A stretch of DNA of 64,000 nt from Pochonia chlamydosporia 170 (GCF_001653235.2 NW_019154053.1:1-64000), one strand, 5' to 3'. Positions 54,101 to 63,999 are shown, counted from the first letter of the stretch. Notes: a model not told the origin generated them from the sequence alone. Numbers and translations: made by a program.

Positions 54101-55685
54101 AAGACTTTCTGGCGTTCCAGCGAGAGAGCGTTCTTTGAGGCGGAGGTTTGCGAGTTTGGTCCTTGGTCAGCTTTGGGAAACAGGACGAATACGGCAAAGC
54201 GGACATTGAAAACGTCGACAGTGCCGAGATGAATATGCCTTGTCTTCGCAATGCTCAGTCCATGTGGTTGTACTACTTGATTAGTGGAGTGATTAAGCGC
54301 TGCAGAAGGGAGAAAGGAGAGTAAAAAGTCATTCGGTGATTTGACAGCCCCGAGGGTCTTGGCGCCAATCCATATGCTGTCGACATCCCACCGGCGGGAT
54401 ATTTCTAGTGGGGTATGAAGCAGCTCAAGTTGCGTCTTGTGGAAGGATAGTGGCTCATTTGGACAATCACCCAGGACTCCGCTCCATTGATGAAATGATG
54501 AGCTAGGTTCGTAAGAGCTGGTCTCGCCAAATATCATGTTGAGTGTTGGCATGAGTGACTGCAGAAGCCGCACTCTCTGCCGGAGTGTATGGACCTCCTC
54601 GGGCTCGTTGAGATCTGGTACGGCAGAGCCTAAGGGGTCGGATTTGTTAGATTGAACCGTAGAAAAAAAAAACGTCGCTCTGAACACGGTACTTACAATT
54701 ACACTCGTGCCTGAAAAATTCCTTGAAAACTTCGTCGTATGTGGCACTTTGTGAGTCAATGAAGTCGGATGAGAGGCTAGCAGATGGAGGAAGCACTTCT
54801 TGCATATAACTACCAAGCACCGGGTCTGATGAATGACCATTGTCGAGTGGCAATGAATGCCCGTCGAGCGTGGGCTGTGGTGTATTGCCGCCATCTGGCA
54901 GGAGCAACGGTGAGTTGCCGTACGATGTCGAACGACGGCTAGTCGGGAGGCTAGCTAGTAGCTACCTCGAAAGTGGGCCAACTGGGGTTATCTGACTTTG
55001 GAGTACATGCGCTGGGTGAGGAGCTGTGCTGCGCATGATCTTCGAGAGTGAGCTGCGATAGATCAGGGATAACTCGCGTCTCATCCTCTGTATTTATATT
55101 GCCGGCATCCCCATTCCCAGCAGTATCGAATAGAGGATCGGGCTGTTCTTTCTGTTGAAAGTACGATTCATGTTGTCTGGCTCGGTAGCGCTGTACTCGG
55201 AGGCGTGTTTGTTCTCGTCGCAAGACCGCTGGGTCTTCTTTTGTCGTCGTAGAGTCCAGATTTGTTTGCTTTTCCTGTGTGGTCGTTATATCTAGAGATT
55301 CTGCGATGAGCCGATGGTCATGTGTTGCCGTAGGCGCCGTAGGCGTCAATTCTGCGGCAGTTTCTGGCCAAGCTTCAATTTCTAAGACGTCGGAGACTGC
55401 AACACCGTCTTGTGGAGGAGTTTTCGAAAGTGGCTGAGACCATGTTAATGGGGATGCTGGAGCGACATGCAGGCTGTTAGGTAGATAATCATTTCTTGCC
55501 CAGATTTGACTTGATGTCAGGTCGCTAGCTGGCAATGACGACTCGATGACTCTGACCAAGTCGTTCCCCGCATATTGTTCCCGAAGTTGCTGCAGTTTCC
55601 GCAAGCGAAGTCGTTCTCGGTGTGCTCTTACCCAGAGTCGCTTCCTTTCTCGCGTCCGCTCTGCAGAGACTGGTCGCGGAGCCAT
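51151..55685 (-). CDS. Family X: large uncharacterised fungal protein, intact copy
   Basis: Three exons, 55685-54966, 54874-54697 and 54629-51151, with GT-AG introns of 91 and 67 bases (phases 0 and 1; the second has TCTAAC) give an unbroken 1458-aa protein. The N terminus has two arginine-rich blocks, TRERKRLWVRAHRERLRLRK (about residues 10-29) and REQTRLRVQRYRARQ (about 153-167), which resemble the basic region of bZIP proteins and suggest DNA binding (inference). The large remainder shows no family I can name; characteristic stretches are CPFWVVPTKDIRALILTQAA, LDHLFQQPL, LGLDEVVKSSGMLWIPQ, YIPRSPLHPRIAAQ, WMVTRAYSRLKNGW and FFQIQFWAPYFSPP. The end is acidic (SMAESDESDSE). Two degraded relatives lie in the same window. 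TATATA directly precedes the ATG. Confidence 0.82.
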
Positions 55686-56048
55686 ATATAAACCATTTCA
55701 TCTCAAAGCGAATTTGTGTCGGCGCGTACAGGATAACTGCTCTGTATGCTTGTAGACAATAGCCCCAATAATTCATGCCAGTTAGGAGCCAGACCGTATG
55801 TGAAATTGAAAGTTTGCGACCTCGGACGCTTGCCCCTTTTATTCCAGACCGTAGGTACAGGTAATTTTCGGAAATAAGTGCGAACTCGTTTCATCATTGG
55901 CCAGTGGTATTCGCTCGCAAATTAATCGCTGAACTTGGGCTCCTGGGCAAGGATACCCACATATTATAGCAGGGGTTCCGTAGACGTATTAAGTACTAGT
56001 GAGGGTAGTGTAGACGTCAAAGACTGGCAAGAAAGGCAAATATTCTGT

Positions 56049-57704
56049 TCATAAGCATGGGTGTAACGCTGCCTCAACCAGGGTGTAACGCAAATTGATG
56101 TGGAGACATGTGTTATTGTTTTTGGCCAAGGACAGACATGGAAAATTGACGTGAATGGCCCAATTCTCGGAGCTACCCCACTTCCACGAAGCTTGACACG
56201 GCGCCAACCTGAACCTGTCCACACCTGTGGTACAGATGTTACTAAACGGCGTGTATGTGCCGTCCGCAAGCCACTCGTGATGCTCCTCCTGGAACCTCTC
56301 CAGCACGGCAAAGTCCAGCTCTTCCGGATTGTCGGACTGGTCCTCGAAGACGTGCTCCAGCATGAGCAGCCGCACGCACCATACCAGACCCGCCAGCTGA
56401 CCGGTGTAATCCGCCGCGCGCTTGTAAGATAGCTTTTTCGGGTCGATGCCGAGAACGGCAGTAAAGTGAAGCAGCGGGTTCTGGAAAATATTAAACGCTA
56501 TTTTCTGCTTGATAGATGCGATCCAAAATTCCATCACGCTGCGGTCCAGCATATCCTCCAGTTCTGCCTCTTCCTGCCTGTCCCCAGCATCTTCTTCCGA
56601 GCGCGACCGACTAGCCGCCACGATGCCGCCGCCGGTGGGCCTACCTTGCCGTGTTGATGACGCCGGACCCCTCCGAACGGCGGCGCCACCGCATCTCAGA
56701 TCAATCGCAAAGACCCCTTCCACCACGACACGGAGCCGATCCCACTGCAGATCCGTGAACCGTACCCCGAGCTCCGTGTTTGCTGCTTCCTGGCCCATCT
56801 GCCACGCCCCGAAGCAGTAGCATAAGTAACGCGCCGCGTACCTCTTGTAGTCGTCCATCGAGCTCTCATGATCCTTAAGCTGGACCGGCTTTCCGTGCGG
56901 TGTTGTCGGCTCGATGCTGTTCAGCCATCGCAGCGTCTCTCGAGGTACAAGCCTTAAACGGCTAGTGCATCGCGCCATTACTCGCTCGAAGCTGTCGGCG
57001 ATAATCCTAAGCTGCCGTTGTCGCTGCTTCTCCGTCGCTGCCCATACCCGCTTTAGTTTTGCATCTGACATCGGGCCTTTGCTCATGCGGCATATCTGCG
57101 CGAGATCTTTTTCCTGGAAGTGCTCCGCCCATCCCGTCCATGACACCCACGGGTTATCCACGTCGGCGCCGCCTGGGGCCTCTCCGGTCCTCCGACGCTT
57201 GTCCTCGTCGCTGGTCAGTTTTTGGCCATAGCTTGAAAGCATGTCATCGAACCCGGAACCATAGCCAGAATCGTCTCCAGATGCATTGTCGTCCGCGGCG
57301 ATATCCGACACGATGCAATAACGAGCCCGTCCTCCCTTTGAAAACGACTGCAGTGAGACCTTGTCTCCAGGACGCGCCCGTGCGGCACCACTTGTGTTTA
57401 TGGCCTCTCTGTGACCCTTTGATGGGCAGGCGTAGTGCGTAGTTAGACTGTTTGGGTGTACGGTCAGAAAGTCACACGGCTGATACGGGCCTTGAAACCC
57501 CTTCAGCATCGGTAACTGATTAATGGCAATGCTGCCGTTTACTGGCAGCTTCACCTCATGCGGGTCGTAGAGCGTTAGCGACAGCTCTTCCTCGTACGCG
57601 AGCACACGCTTTATAGCCTGACCCTTTAACTTGTGCTTCCTTCTGTAGTGTCGCCCGATGCCACCATCCCGCGGTGGTCCGGATGCGCACACCTCACGAA
57701 GCAT
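56049..57704 (-). pseudogene. OrsD-like (PF12013) protein, both ends incomplete
   Basis: A 551-codon frame from ATG 57704. The first 100 residues contain a finger-like block (RHYRRKHKLKG) and a second one (CDFLTVHPNSLTTHYACPSKGH). The middle has WTGWAEHFQEKDLAQICRMS, FERVMARCTSRLRLVPRETLRWL, YKRYAARYLCYCFGAW and FTDLQWDRLRVVVEGVF, and then FNIFQNPLLHFTAVLGIDP and AGLVWCVRLLMLEHVFE. This is the order seen in OrsD-like proteins, some of which precede helicases in subtelomeric or mobile gene families. After FSNICTTGVDRFRL the sequence no longer matches the family, and the first zinc finger (C-x2-C) is missing, so I read it as a truncated gene. The residues after about 500 are probably not genuine. 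Confidence 0.65.
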
Positions 57705-57796
57705 AGACGCGTATTATGAGCTCTGCTCATCTAATTGATTTCTATGAGAAGATCTGACAACTTGTAATCCGCAAATATCTTCCCACTGCCATGCCC

Positions 57797-59479
57797 TTAC
57801 ATTGACACTCCCGCTTGTTCGGGTAAGGAGCAAAAGTCCAAGTCTTGGTCACTGTCTGGTTCCCCACTTATGTTTCTTCTGTCGCGGGAGACCTCTGATT
57901 TGATCACTGTGTCAGGTTTAGCTAGGATGATGTCTTGAAAGGTTCCAATGATGTCATGTATGCGCGAGCCAGTTTTGATCTGGCAGACTGCTAGCTTCTG
58001 CTCGGCACTTTGAATGGCTCTCTCTTCCCTGACGTCCAGGTCTGCCCGCTCATTTGCAATCGTGCTTCTTTCCAAATCTAGCAAATGCCTCTGTAGTTCT
58101 TCCTCTTTTCGGAGTCCGAGGATCTCGGAGTTTATCTGTTTTTGAAGGGAGCGCAGTGCGCTCAGAAAGCGCATCTGTCCAAGTGCCTCTGTTAACTCCA
58201 CAGCCTCTTCCATACATTTTTGTAGCTGTGTCGCTGATATATCAATGCGGACGACGGCCACGTGACGTATAAATGCCATCGTCTGTAACAGCGGCTCGAG
58301 TGATGCAGTTGACAGTTCATATCCAGCAGGCAACGACTCGCGCTGCTGGAGCAGCACATCCTTCCATAAGTGAAGTTCTACAGCCATGGCACAAGCCCAC
58401 CGACGTTTCCCCAATAAGTCAGGCAGGGCTTGTTTAGCAAAATCAAAGCATACTTGCTCCATCACTCTTTGCAGGTGTACCATCAGCTCGTGTTGTGCCT
58501 CAAACGGCAGCCTGATAGTGAAAGTCGATACCCCGCTCTCGTTGGCATCGTCTGCCACGATTTTGCTTTGAATCTGTATTGTACATGGCGATTTTCCATT
58601 GGCGATCCCATCCAAATTACATGGCAGCTTAGCTTGGATTGTTCCGCCAATTCCAGGTACTCTTCCGCATCGTTGACACCGTACCACGACACCCCCTTCT
58701 GTTGGCCCTGGAGAGTTGTTCCTTGCATCTTTCGTGTTCGGAATTGTCACTGTCGCGCTTATCGCGGAAAACCATTCTGGAAATCGTTGACTTGCTAAAC
58801 AAGCTGATTCAAAGATGCCCTCTACAATCAACGTTCTTGATATAGCCACAAGTTTAGAGACTCCGTGTGCCTCAACAATGTCTTTCAGTGTGTTGCCTTC
58901 CGGTGTGGACAAGTACGAGTTGACCAGTTTCCGGATGGGCTTCTTCTTCCTTAGCTTAGCATTCTTACCCACGAATACATGTCGCAAGGCAACATAGACA
59001 CGCTCGGAATACAGGTCTTCTGTGGACGCCATACTAGTGCGCGTCGAATGATCAGATTTGAGCGGCTCGGTTTGGGTCGGCTCGTTGATGCCTCCACGAC
59101 GTTGACTCTGTAAGAGGTCAGAATCTCCCAATGGCCCAAGCAGACTTTGTCCTTCTACTTCTACAAGTTCGACCCCAGCCGCTGTCAGACCTGGGGTATG
59201 GGAAAGTTCTGGGAAGCGTTGACTCGCCAGACATGTTGAGTCGAATATCCCTTTCGATAAAAAGTCGCCTGCTATCGACGTTATATGAGTCATCCCGTGG
59301 GCGTCAACAATATCCTTCAACGTATTGTCCTTATCACAATCTAGATACTCATTGACCAGCTTTCGGATTGCCTTTCTTTTAGATCGAGCGTTTCCACCTT
59401 GTAGCTTAGCAGCTTGGCCGTGGAAAACATGCCTCAGGGCAATATATATTCGTTCTGGGTATCGGTCTTCTGCGGACAT
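57797..59479 (-). CDS. Unrecognised protein with duplicated N-terminal domain and coiled coil
   Basis: From ATG 59479 (MSAEDRYPERIY) 560 aa are read in one exon. An about 85-residue domain occurs twice: RYPERIYIALRHVFHGQAAK... to CLASQRFPE, and LYSERVYVALRHVFVGKNAK... to CLASQRFPE, with shared RKLVN-YL, NTLKDIV-AHG and FLASACLASQRFPE-type endings. A middle block has RCQRCGRVPGIGG (C-x2-C) and PCNLDG, perhaps a zinc-binding sandwich, with FTIRLPFEAQHELMVHLQRV. The last 200 residues are helical and charged (LRKEEELQRHLLDLERSTIA), likely coiled coil. I do not recognise the family. Confidence 0.75.
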   Translation of the reverse strand: MSAEDRYPERIYIALRHVFHGQAAKLQGGNARSKRKAIRKLVNEYLDCDKDNTLKDIVDAHGMTHITSIAGDFLSKGIFDSTCLASQRFPELSHTPGLTAAGVELVEVEGQSLLGPLGDSDLLQSQRRGGINEPTQTEPLKSDHSTRTSMASTEDLYSERVYVALRHVFVGKNAKLRKKKPIRKLVNSYLSTPEGNTLKDIVEAHGVSKLVAISRTLIVEGIFESACLASQRFPEWFSAISATVTIPNTKDARNNSPGPTEGGVVVRCQRCGRVPGIGGTIQAKLPCNLDGIANGKSPCTIQIQSKIVADDANESGVSTFTIRLPFEAQHELMVHLQRVMEQVCFDFAKQALPDLLGKRRWACAMAVELHLWKDVLLQQRESLPAGYELSTASLEPLLQTMAFIRHVAVVRIDISATQLQKCMEEAVELTEALGQMRFLSALRSLQKQINSEILGLRKEEELQRHLLDLERSTIANERADLDVREERAIQSAEQKLAVCQIKTGSRIHDIIGTFQDIILAKPDTVIKSEVSRDRRNISGEPDSDQDLDFCSLPEQAGVSM

Positions 59480-59850
59480 TATGGAAATGATAATGAGATT
59501 GTACGAGTTCCGAAGATAGCGAGACAAGTATTTTCAAAACAAGAAACTAGGCTTGTAATGTATTATGGTTGACGAGGGCTAATCACTTTGTGAGGCTCGT
59601 GGCCAACTTCGTTTACAAGAAGAGGGCAGCAATGAAGCCCGCTACTGATGTCTCAGCCGGCCCCTCAGAGCGGCCCAGAGCGGCCCACGTTTACTGTCAG
59701 GTAATTGACATGCATAGCTGCCTAATCGGCAAGGACACGATTTACCCGATGATAACTGACCAAGAATTTCTTCTCGCCTCTCAAAAATTGCGGAATGATG
59801 CTTCTTTCGAGCAAGTCATAGCCGCGCCGATATCACAATGAGCACTGCTG

Positions 59851-59858
59851 AGCTTCAG
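59851..59858. repeat. Target site duplication, left (hAT B)
   Basis: AGCTTCAG, repeated exactly at 62450-62457. Confidence 0.92.
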
Positions 59859-59871
59859 CAGGCTTTCTATC

Positions 59872-59988
59872 CATACGCGTATGGATTAGTGTATGGAATA
59901 CTTTTGTATTCCATACAGTTAATCCATATTCCATACAGCTTGTGAGTATTCCATACGTATGGAATACCACGGAAAATAGTTAATCCAT
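59872..59988. repeat. hAT B left subterminal palindromes
   Basis: Repeated ATCCATAC, GTATGGAATAC, GTATTCCATAC and TTAATCCATA in both orientations. The mirror set lies at 62352-62440. Confidence 0.85.
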
Positions 59989-60046
59989 ATAAAAATTTGT
60001 TGGCCAAGCTCAGGGTGAGGCCAAGTTATCCCTTTGCTCTGCGGTA

Positions 60047-62329
60047 TTGTCAGACGACTACCAGAATGCTTTCACGCTGACGCTCTCGTTTGAAAATGTC
60101 CTCGCTCCATTCTACAGCACCCACAGGTGGCTATGTGGGGTCGTCAACTACCACCAGGGAACTCCAATCCTCTCCAGGCCTCAGCAGTGTCAGCGGGCCG
60201 AGGGTAGGAAGCGAAAGACAACGGCAAATACTTGGGCTCATGCTCGTGAGCCGTATGACACAGAGCCTGTTCGTTGCGCTCGACGAAATGAGAAGTTTTA
60301 TTATTGTATGCACTGTATTGACCCTCCCTATTCGACAACGGTCTCGACGACATTCCGCAAGCACCTGCTGAATAGCCATGCCATTCAGCTGGAAGCAACT
60401 GAAAACCCAATCAAGAAACAGCGCGACAGCCTTATCCATGATGCCTTTGCAAAAGCTGGCGAAGTGCATGTTGCGAAGCAATTGATTAGACGAGAGGAAG
60501 CCCTAAGAAGCGCTGTCAATCGGAAGGCCGCACTAGAGGCTCTGGTCCAACTTGTTATTGTCCGTAACCTCTCATATAACTGCAGTTCCTGGCCAGAGCT
60601 CCATGCGCTGATTTCCGCGGTCAACCACACGGCAAACGATCTGATCAGTCTCTCACATGGTTCAATACAGAAGCTTGTCTCCAATTCTTATTGCGTACAT
60701 AAGGACATTCTGCGGAGAAAGCTCCAATCATCTCCTTGGAAACTTCACCTTTCGTTGGATGTTTGGTCTGCGCCAAATCATAAAGCCTTCCTCGGAACGT
60801 GCGTTAAATTTGTGGATTCGGACACTAAGGAGACACTGCAGGCATTACTGGCAGTGTCAGAGCTTCCTGGCCTAGACGGGCCCGGTGGCCACGGCGGAGC
60901 TGAGCAATGGAAGCTTCTTCGGCAGGTTCTTGATGACTATAACATTTGGAATAAGATACCCTTTTTTACTGGCGACAACCACGGCTCAAATGACAAGCTA
61001 TGCCGCTTTCTCGGAGAACACCTCCAAGAGAAAGGCATCAAGTGGGAGGCCAAAAAGCAGAGAATTCGATGCCATGGTCATGTCCTCAACCTCGCGGTCC
61101 AGGCATTTCTATTCATTGATTCGAAAGAAGCTGCCACAGCGGCTCTGGAGCAGATTGAGGACGGCGATAGAACTGCCTTCGGCAGTGATTTCATTGAAAG
61201 AGTCAATGCCCAAAGGGCACTTGGCAGGCGGCGTTTAGGTCCCCTGGGTAAAGTCCATAACATCTCAATCCACATGCGTGAGAGTGACTACCGATGGAAT
61301 TTGTTTAAGAAGCGTGCTGGAAGGTCTTTGGGACTCGATAACGATACGCGGTGGAATTCGTGGTTCCTTCTGTTAAATGCTGTCCTTGATCTTCAAGAAC
61401 ATGTGGATTGGTATCAACGGAAATACTATGATGATTTGCGGGGTGATTATCTGTCACCCGATGAGTGGCAAGCCCTGAGGGAGACACGCAGCTTCCTACA
61501 ACCATTCTGGAGGATTACTCAACTAACAGAAGGCCGCTATGCTACACTCGATCGTACCCTCTTCACCATGGACGTCCTTCATAAACATTACACCCAGGCA
61601 TTCCAAAAACACCACAGTACCGGTGCACTCCGAAGCTGCATTGCAGCATCATGGGCCATATTTGACAAGTACTACCAGCTCACAGATGAGAGTCCCGCAT
61701 ACGGTGCCGCAATGATACTTCACCCGTCGCGGCGCCTGGCCCACATCAAAAAGAACTGGCCCAAATCGTGGCACAAACCAGTCCTTGATAGCGTTCAAAA
61801 GTATTGGGAAGATCACTATCAAGCGCTGCCAATCACAACGACAACACCACAGCTTAGGGATCAGACACAGCGGCTCGATGAGTACGATATGCTTGCTCGA
61901 GAGCTCGATGTTGTGAGCCCGGCTTTGAGCGAGCAGGATGAGTACCAGTCCTTCACCGCACAGCCACCCGTACTTATTGACTGTTCGCCGCTTGCGTGGT
62001 GGCTTCGAGAGGAGCAGCAACAAACATGCCCGCGTCTCTCCCAGATGGCTGTTGATATGCTTTCCATACCGGCCATGTCGGCCGAGCCAGAGCGTGTCTT
62101 TTCTGGAGCTCGGCGCACGATATCATGGGATAGATGCCAGCTGGGAAGTTCAACAATCGAGAGGGGTGAATGCATGAAGAGTTGGATCAAGAGTGGCATA
62201 ACACAAGGAATTCCTGTAGATCTAGATGAAGGGGATAAGAATGGGGCTTCAGAGGATTCAGAGGGGCCTGCGGAGGAGGACGTCGATCAAATCACAAGAC
62301 GGCGAGCCTCTACGACCGATTCACTGTAA
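60047..62329 (+). CDS. hAT transposase (hAT B), N terminus unresolved
   Basis: The frame is open for 760 codons. A BED-type finger lies near residues 85-120 (FYYCMHCIDPP...FRKHLLNSHAI). The core has the first Asp in HLSLDVWSAPN, the second in FFTGDNHGSND, RCHGHVLNLAVQAFLF, and the C-terminal CPRLSQMAVDMLSIPAMSAE, PERVFSGARRT (catalytic Glu) and MKSWIKSGI. The frame has no ATG before the BED finger. The expected start, MSSLHSTAPTGGYVGSSTTT, is at ATG 60096 in another frame and would join near 60190-60205 (SGP to GRKRKTTANTW), which needs one base to be restored. Either this copy has a single-base deletion or an unrecognised intron lies there. Confidence 0.85.
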   Translation: MSDDYQNAFTLTLSFENVLAPFYSTHRWLCGVVNYHQGTPILSRPQQCQRAEGRKRKTTANTWAHAREPYDTEPVRCARRNEKFYYCMHCIDPPYSTTVSTTFRKHLLNSHAIQLEATENPIKKQRDSLIHDAFAKAGEVHVAKQLIRREEALRSAVNRKAALEALVQLVIVRNLSYNCSSWPELHALISAVNHTANDLISLSHGSIQKLVSNSYCVHKDILRRKLQSSPWKLHLSLDVWSAPNHKAFLGTCVKFVDSDTKETLQALLAVSELPGLDGPGGHGGAEQWKLLRQVLDDYNIWNKIPFFTGDNHGSNDKLCRFLGEHLQEKGIKWEAKKQRIRCHGHVLNLAVQAFLFIDSKEAATAALEQIEDGDRTAFGSDFIERVNAQRALGRRRLGPLGKVHNISIHMRESDYRWNLFKKRAGRSLGLDNDTRWNSWFLLLNAVLDLQEHVDWYQRKYYDDLRGDYLSPDEWQALRETRSFLQPFWRITQLTEGRYATLDRTLFTMDVLHKHYTQAFQKHHSTGALRSCIAASWAIFDKYYQLTDESPAYGAAMILHPSRRLAHIKKNWPKSWHKPVLDSVQKYWEDHYQALPITTTTPQLRDQTQRLDEYDMLARELDVVSPALSEQDEYQSFTAQPPVLIDCSPLAWWLREEQQQTCPRLSQMAVDMLSIPAMSAEPERVFSGARRTISWDRCQLGSSTIERGECMKSWIKSGITQGIPVDLDEGDKNGASEDSEGPAEEDVDQITRRRASTTDSL

Positions 62330-62449
62330 AATATATGACGTCATCATTCAGTATTCCATACGTATGGAATACTTTCCATACAAGGTGCATTCCCTATTCC
62401 ATATTCCATACGGGTCTGTATGGAGTATGGAGTATGGATAGAAAGCCTG

Positions 62450-62457
62450 AGCTTCAG
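62450..62457. repeat. Target site duplication, right (hAT B)
   Basis: AGCTTCAG, identical to 59851-59858. Confidence 0.92.
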
Positions 62458-62616
62458 TGGAAGGACCATCGAGTTCTCCTGGATATCATCGATAGGCTGC
62501 GCTCAAAAGGCTTTGGAAAATATGTTGACCTTCCGGAACTCGTTGTGTGTAGAGATCAGTCAGCCGGGAAGAGTTCTGTTCTCAAGGCAAGGGCAGTTGG
62601 AATCTGCCGGTACTGA

Positions 62617-62924
62617 AGATAACTATCTTCAGCCTGGTTCTCCCCATAGCCATGCCTCGAATTGCGCTTTACAAGATAACAACAAGTACCGGACACTTTA
62701 CTATGGCTTTTTGTTTTTGTTGTAGCGATGTAATTACCGTTAGCGTGGCTACAGTACTAGCCCTCAATTTATACTAAGTGAAGTGAACGGGTAGAACGAA
62801 AAGCAGATGTCATGCCTTGGGAGTTGACGACGCGCGTAGCTTGAAAGGACAATACAAACAATTGGTCCTAGAGTGCTTTCTGACGTGCGGAGTCAATCAG
62901 CCTGAACAAATTCTCCATTATGGT
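62617..62924. other. Intergenic region, nothing recognised
   Basis: Decayed downstream part of the dynamin remnant and the 3' flank of the minus-strand gene; no motif was seen. Confidence 0.4.
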
Positions 62925-63752
62925 TTATTCCACATCCTGAACATTATCCAGCCGATGTTTGAATTCTTTTTCCAAATGTTCCCATTGCTTTGGCGATTTA
63001 TTCTTCTCTCGCTCAAGCGTAATAAGTTGTCGCATTAACGACTCGATCTTCCGTACTAATTTAGCTTGCCGTAGCCGCTTTTGTCCTAGCGACTCTTCAT
63101 CCGATGTGGCATCAGTATCATCGCTAATAGGTTCAGACTCCGACCCACGCCAGATCTGACCACTGATCTCATGAGAATTTCGACTACGTAGGCTTCGTCG
63201 GTGATGTAGGAGTACCTCGTATTTCTCAAGCTCTTGGCGGAGAAATGTAGCACATGTACCGGGCGAGTTGCTTTCGTCCCATGTCCTTGAGATATACGCC
63301 CGATGCTTCACATCCCATCTGGGAGGAGGTCGGCCGTAGTTACTGGAGCGAATGTTAAATTCCAATACCACGGCATTAGGATCGGGTTGTGGCGCAAGCG
63401 TGCCCGCTGACCAATGCTCTCGAAGACTTCCTAGCTTCGCGTATATTTCTTCTTCGGACAAACGAAGCAAATCCTGCTCCGGCTGCACAACATAAGGCAT
63501 ACACTCATCTGCAGCAGCATCTGGTGCTAGTTTCCAGCCATCGTTCGGATGATGTTTGATGCATGTTGATGGGAGTGGTTTTCGCAACTTGCCGTGCGAC
63601 TCCACCTGCTGGTAATAGTCATCTAGCCCTCGGTGGAAGCTGGGCCACCATACGAACTCCTTCGACTCTTTGTCTTTGCGCATGAAAGCTGTATAGTGCC
63701 AATCCCTAGTCTGTAGATAAGGCTCTACCAGACCAATATCGCGAACGGGCAC
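62925..63752 (-). CDS. Uncharacterised protein with C-terminal coiled coil, 5' end unresolved
   Basis: A minus-strand frame down to the stop at 62925 encodes VPVRDIGLVEPYLQTRDWHY, FVWWPSFHRGLDDYYQQVES, RPPPRWDVKHRAYISRTW and an acidic linker (SEPISDDTDATSDEE), then a charged helix (LRQAKLVRKIESLMRQLITL) likely to form a coiled coil. The frame starts with GTG at 63752. In frame upstream there are only nine more codons before a stop and no ATG, so the true N terminus is probably in an upstream exon (an acceptor such as CACCAG near 63785 is possible) or lost. Family not recognised. Confidence 0.6.
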   Translation of the reverse strand: MPVRDIGLVEPYLQTRDWHYTAFMRKDKESKEFVWWPSFHRGLDDYYQQVESHGKLRKPLPSTCIKHHPNDGWKLAPDAAADECMPYVVQPEQDLLRLSEEEIYAKLGSLREHWSAGTLAPQPDPNAVVLEFNIRSSNYGRPPPRWDVKHRAYISRTWDESNSPGTCATFLRQELEKYEVLLHHRRSLRSRNSHEISGQIWRGSESEPISDDTDATSDEESLGQKRLRQAKLVRKIESLMRQLITLEREKNKSPKQWEHLEKEFKHRLDNVQDVE

Positions 63753-63858
63753 CTTGATCGAGAAGATGGATTCGCTTTATGCTGGTGACATAGACATATC
63801 GAAACGAGCAATAGCAACCACCCTCCATGCGTAGAAATCGCAGCTGTCTATAACGGCG

Positions 63859-63999
63859 TTAAAAATCCTCGTGGGCCTTGTTGGCAACCTCGACCAGTTG
63901 GTAGGACGAGCAGTTGCACGTTTTCCTAACGTGGCCGCCGATGGCAGACACAACCCTCTCCGTCACGTCCATCACAAGCCTAACCCATTCTGCACGATT
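63859..63999 (-). CDS. 3' end of an unidentified gene (5' part outside the window)
   Basis: An open frame from the window edge to TAA at 63859-63861 encodes 46 residues including AEWVRLVMDVTERVVSAIGG and CNCSSYQLVEVANKAHEDF. The regular amphipathic composition suggests a genuine C terminus of a fungal protein, perhaps metal-binding through the CNC motif, but the family is not recognised. Confidence 0.45.
   Translation of the reverse strand, partial: NRAEWVRLVMDVTERVVSAIGGHVRKTCNCSSYQLVEVANKAHEDF

Larger units (their letters stand above)
59859..62449 (+). mobile_element. Complete hAT transposon (hAT B) in a dynamin-like gene
   Basis: A 2591-base element with terminal inverted repeats CAGGCTTTCTATCCATAC (18 bases, at 59859-59876 and inverted at 62432-62449) and a perfect 8-base target duplication AGCTTCAG. 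Both subterminal regions carry palindromic GTATGGAATAC/GTATTCCATAC motifs, the likely transposase-binding sites. One transposase frame fills most of the element. Confidence 0.93.
59838..62616 (+). pseudogene. Dynamin-like GTPase remnant, split by hAT B at codon 8
   Basis: ATG 59838 encodes MSTAELQ up to the transposon. After the right target duplication the frame continues WKDHRVLLDIIDRLRSKGFG, KYVDLPELVVC, then DQSAGKSSVLKA, the N terminus and P-loop (GxxxxGKS-type) of a fungal dynamin-related GTPase, where a G is replaced by R just before DQSAGKS. After that the sequence degenerates and stops at 62614-62616. The insertion falls exactly between codons 7 and 8. Dynamin-like genes beside NLR and HET genes are common in fungi; this copy is dead because the GTPase domain is lost after G1. 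Confidence 0.85.

Noticed and set aside
51151..55685. Family X as DUF3723 or another Starship accessory gene
   Set aside because: I could not find the expected conserved motifs; similarity is only in size and genomic setting.
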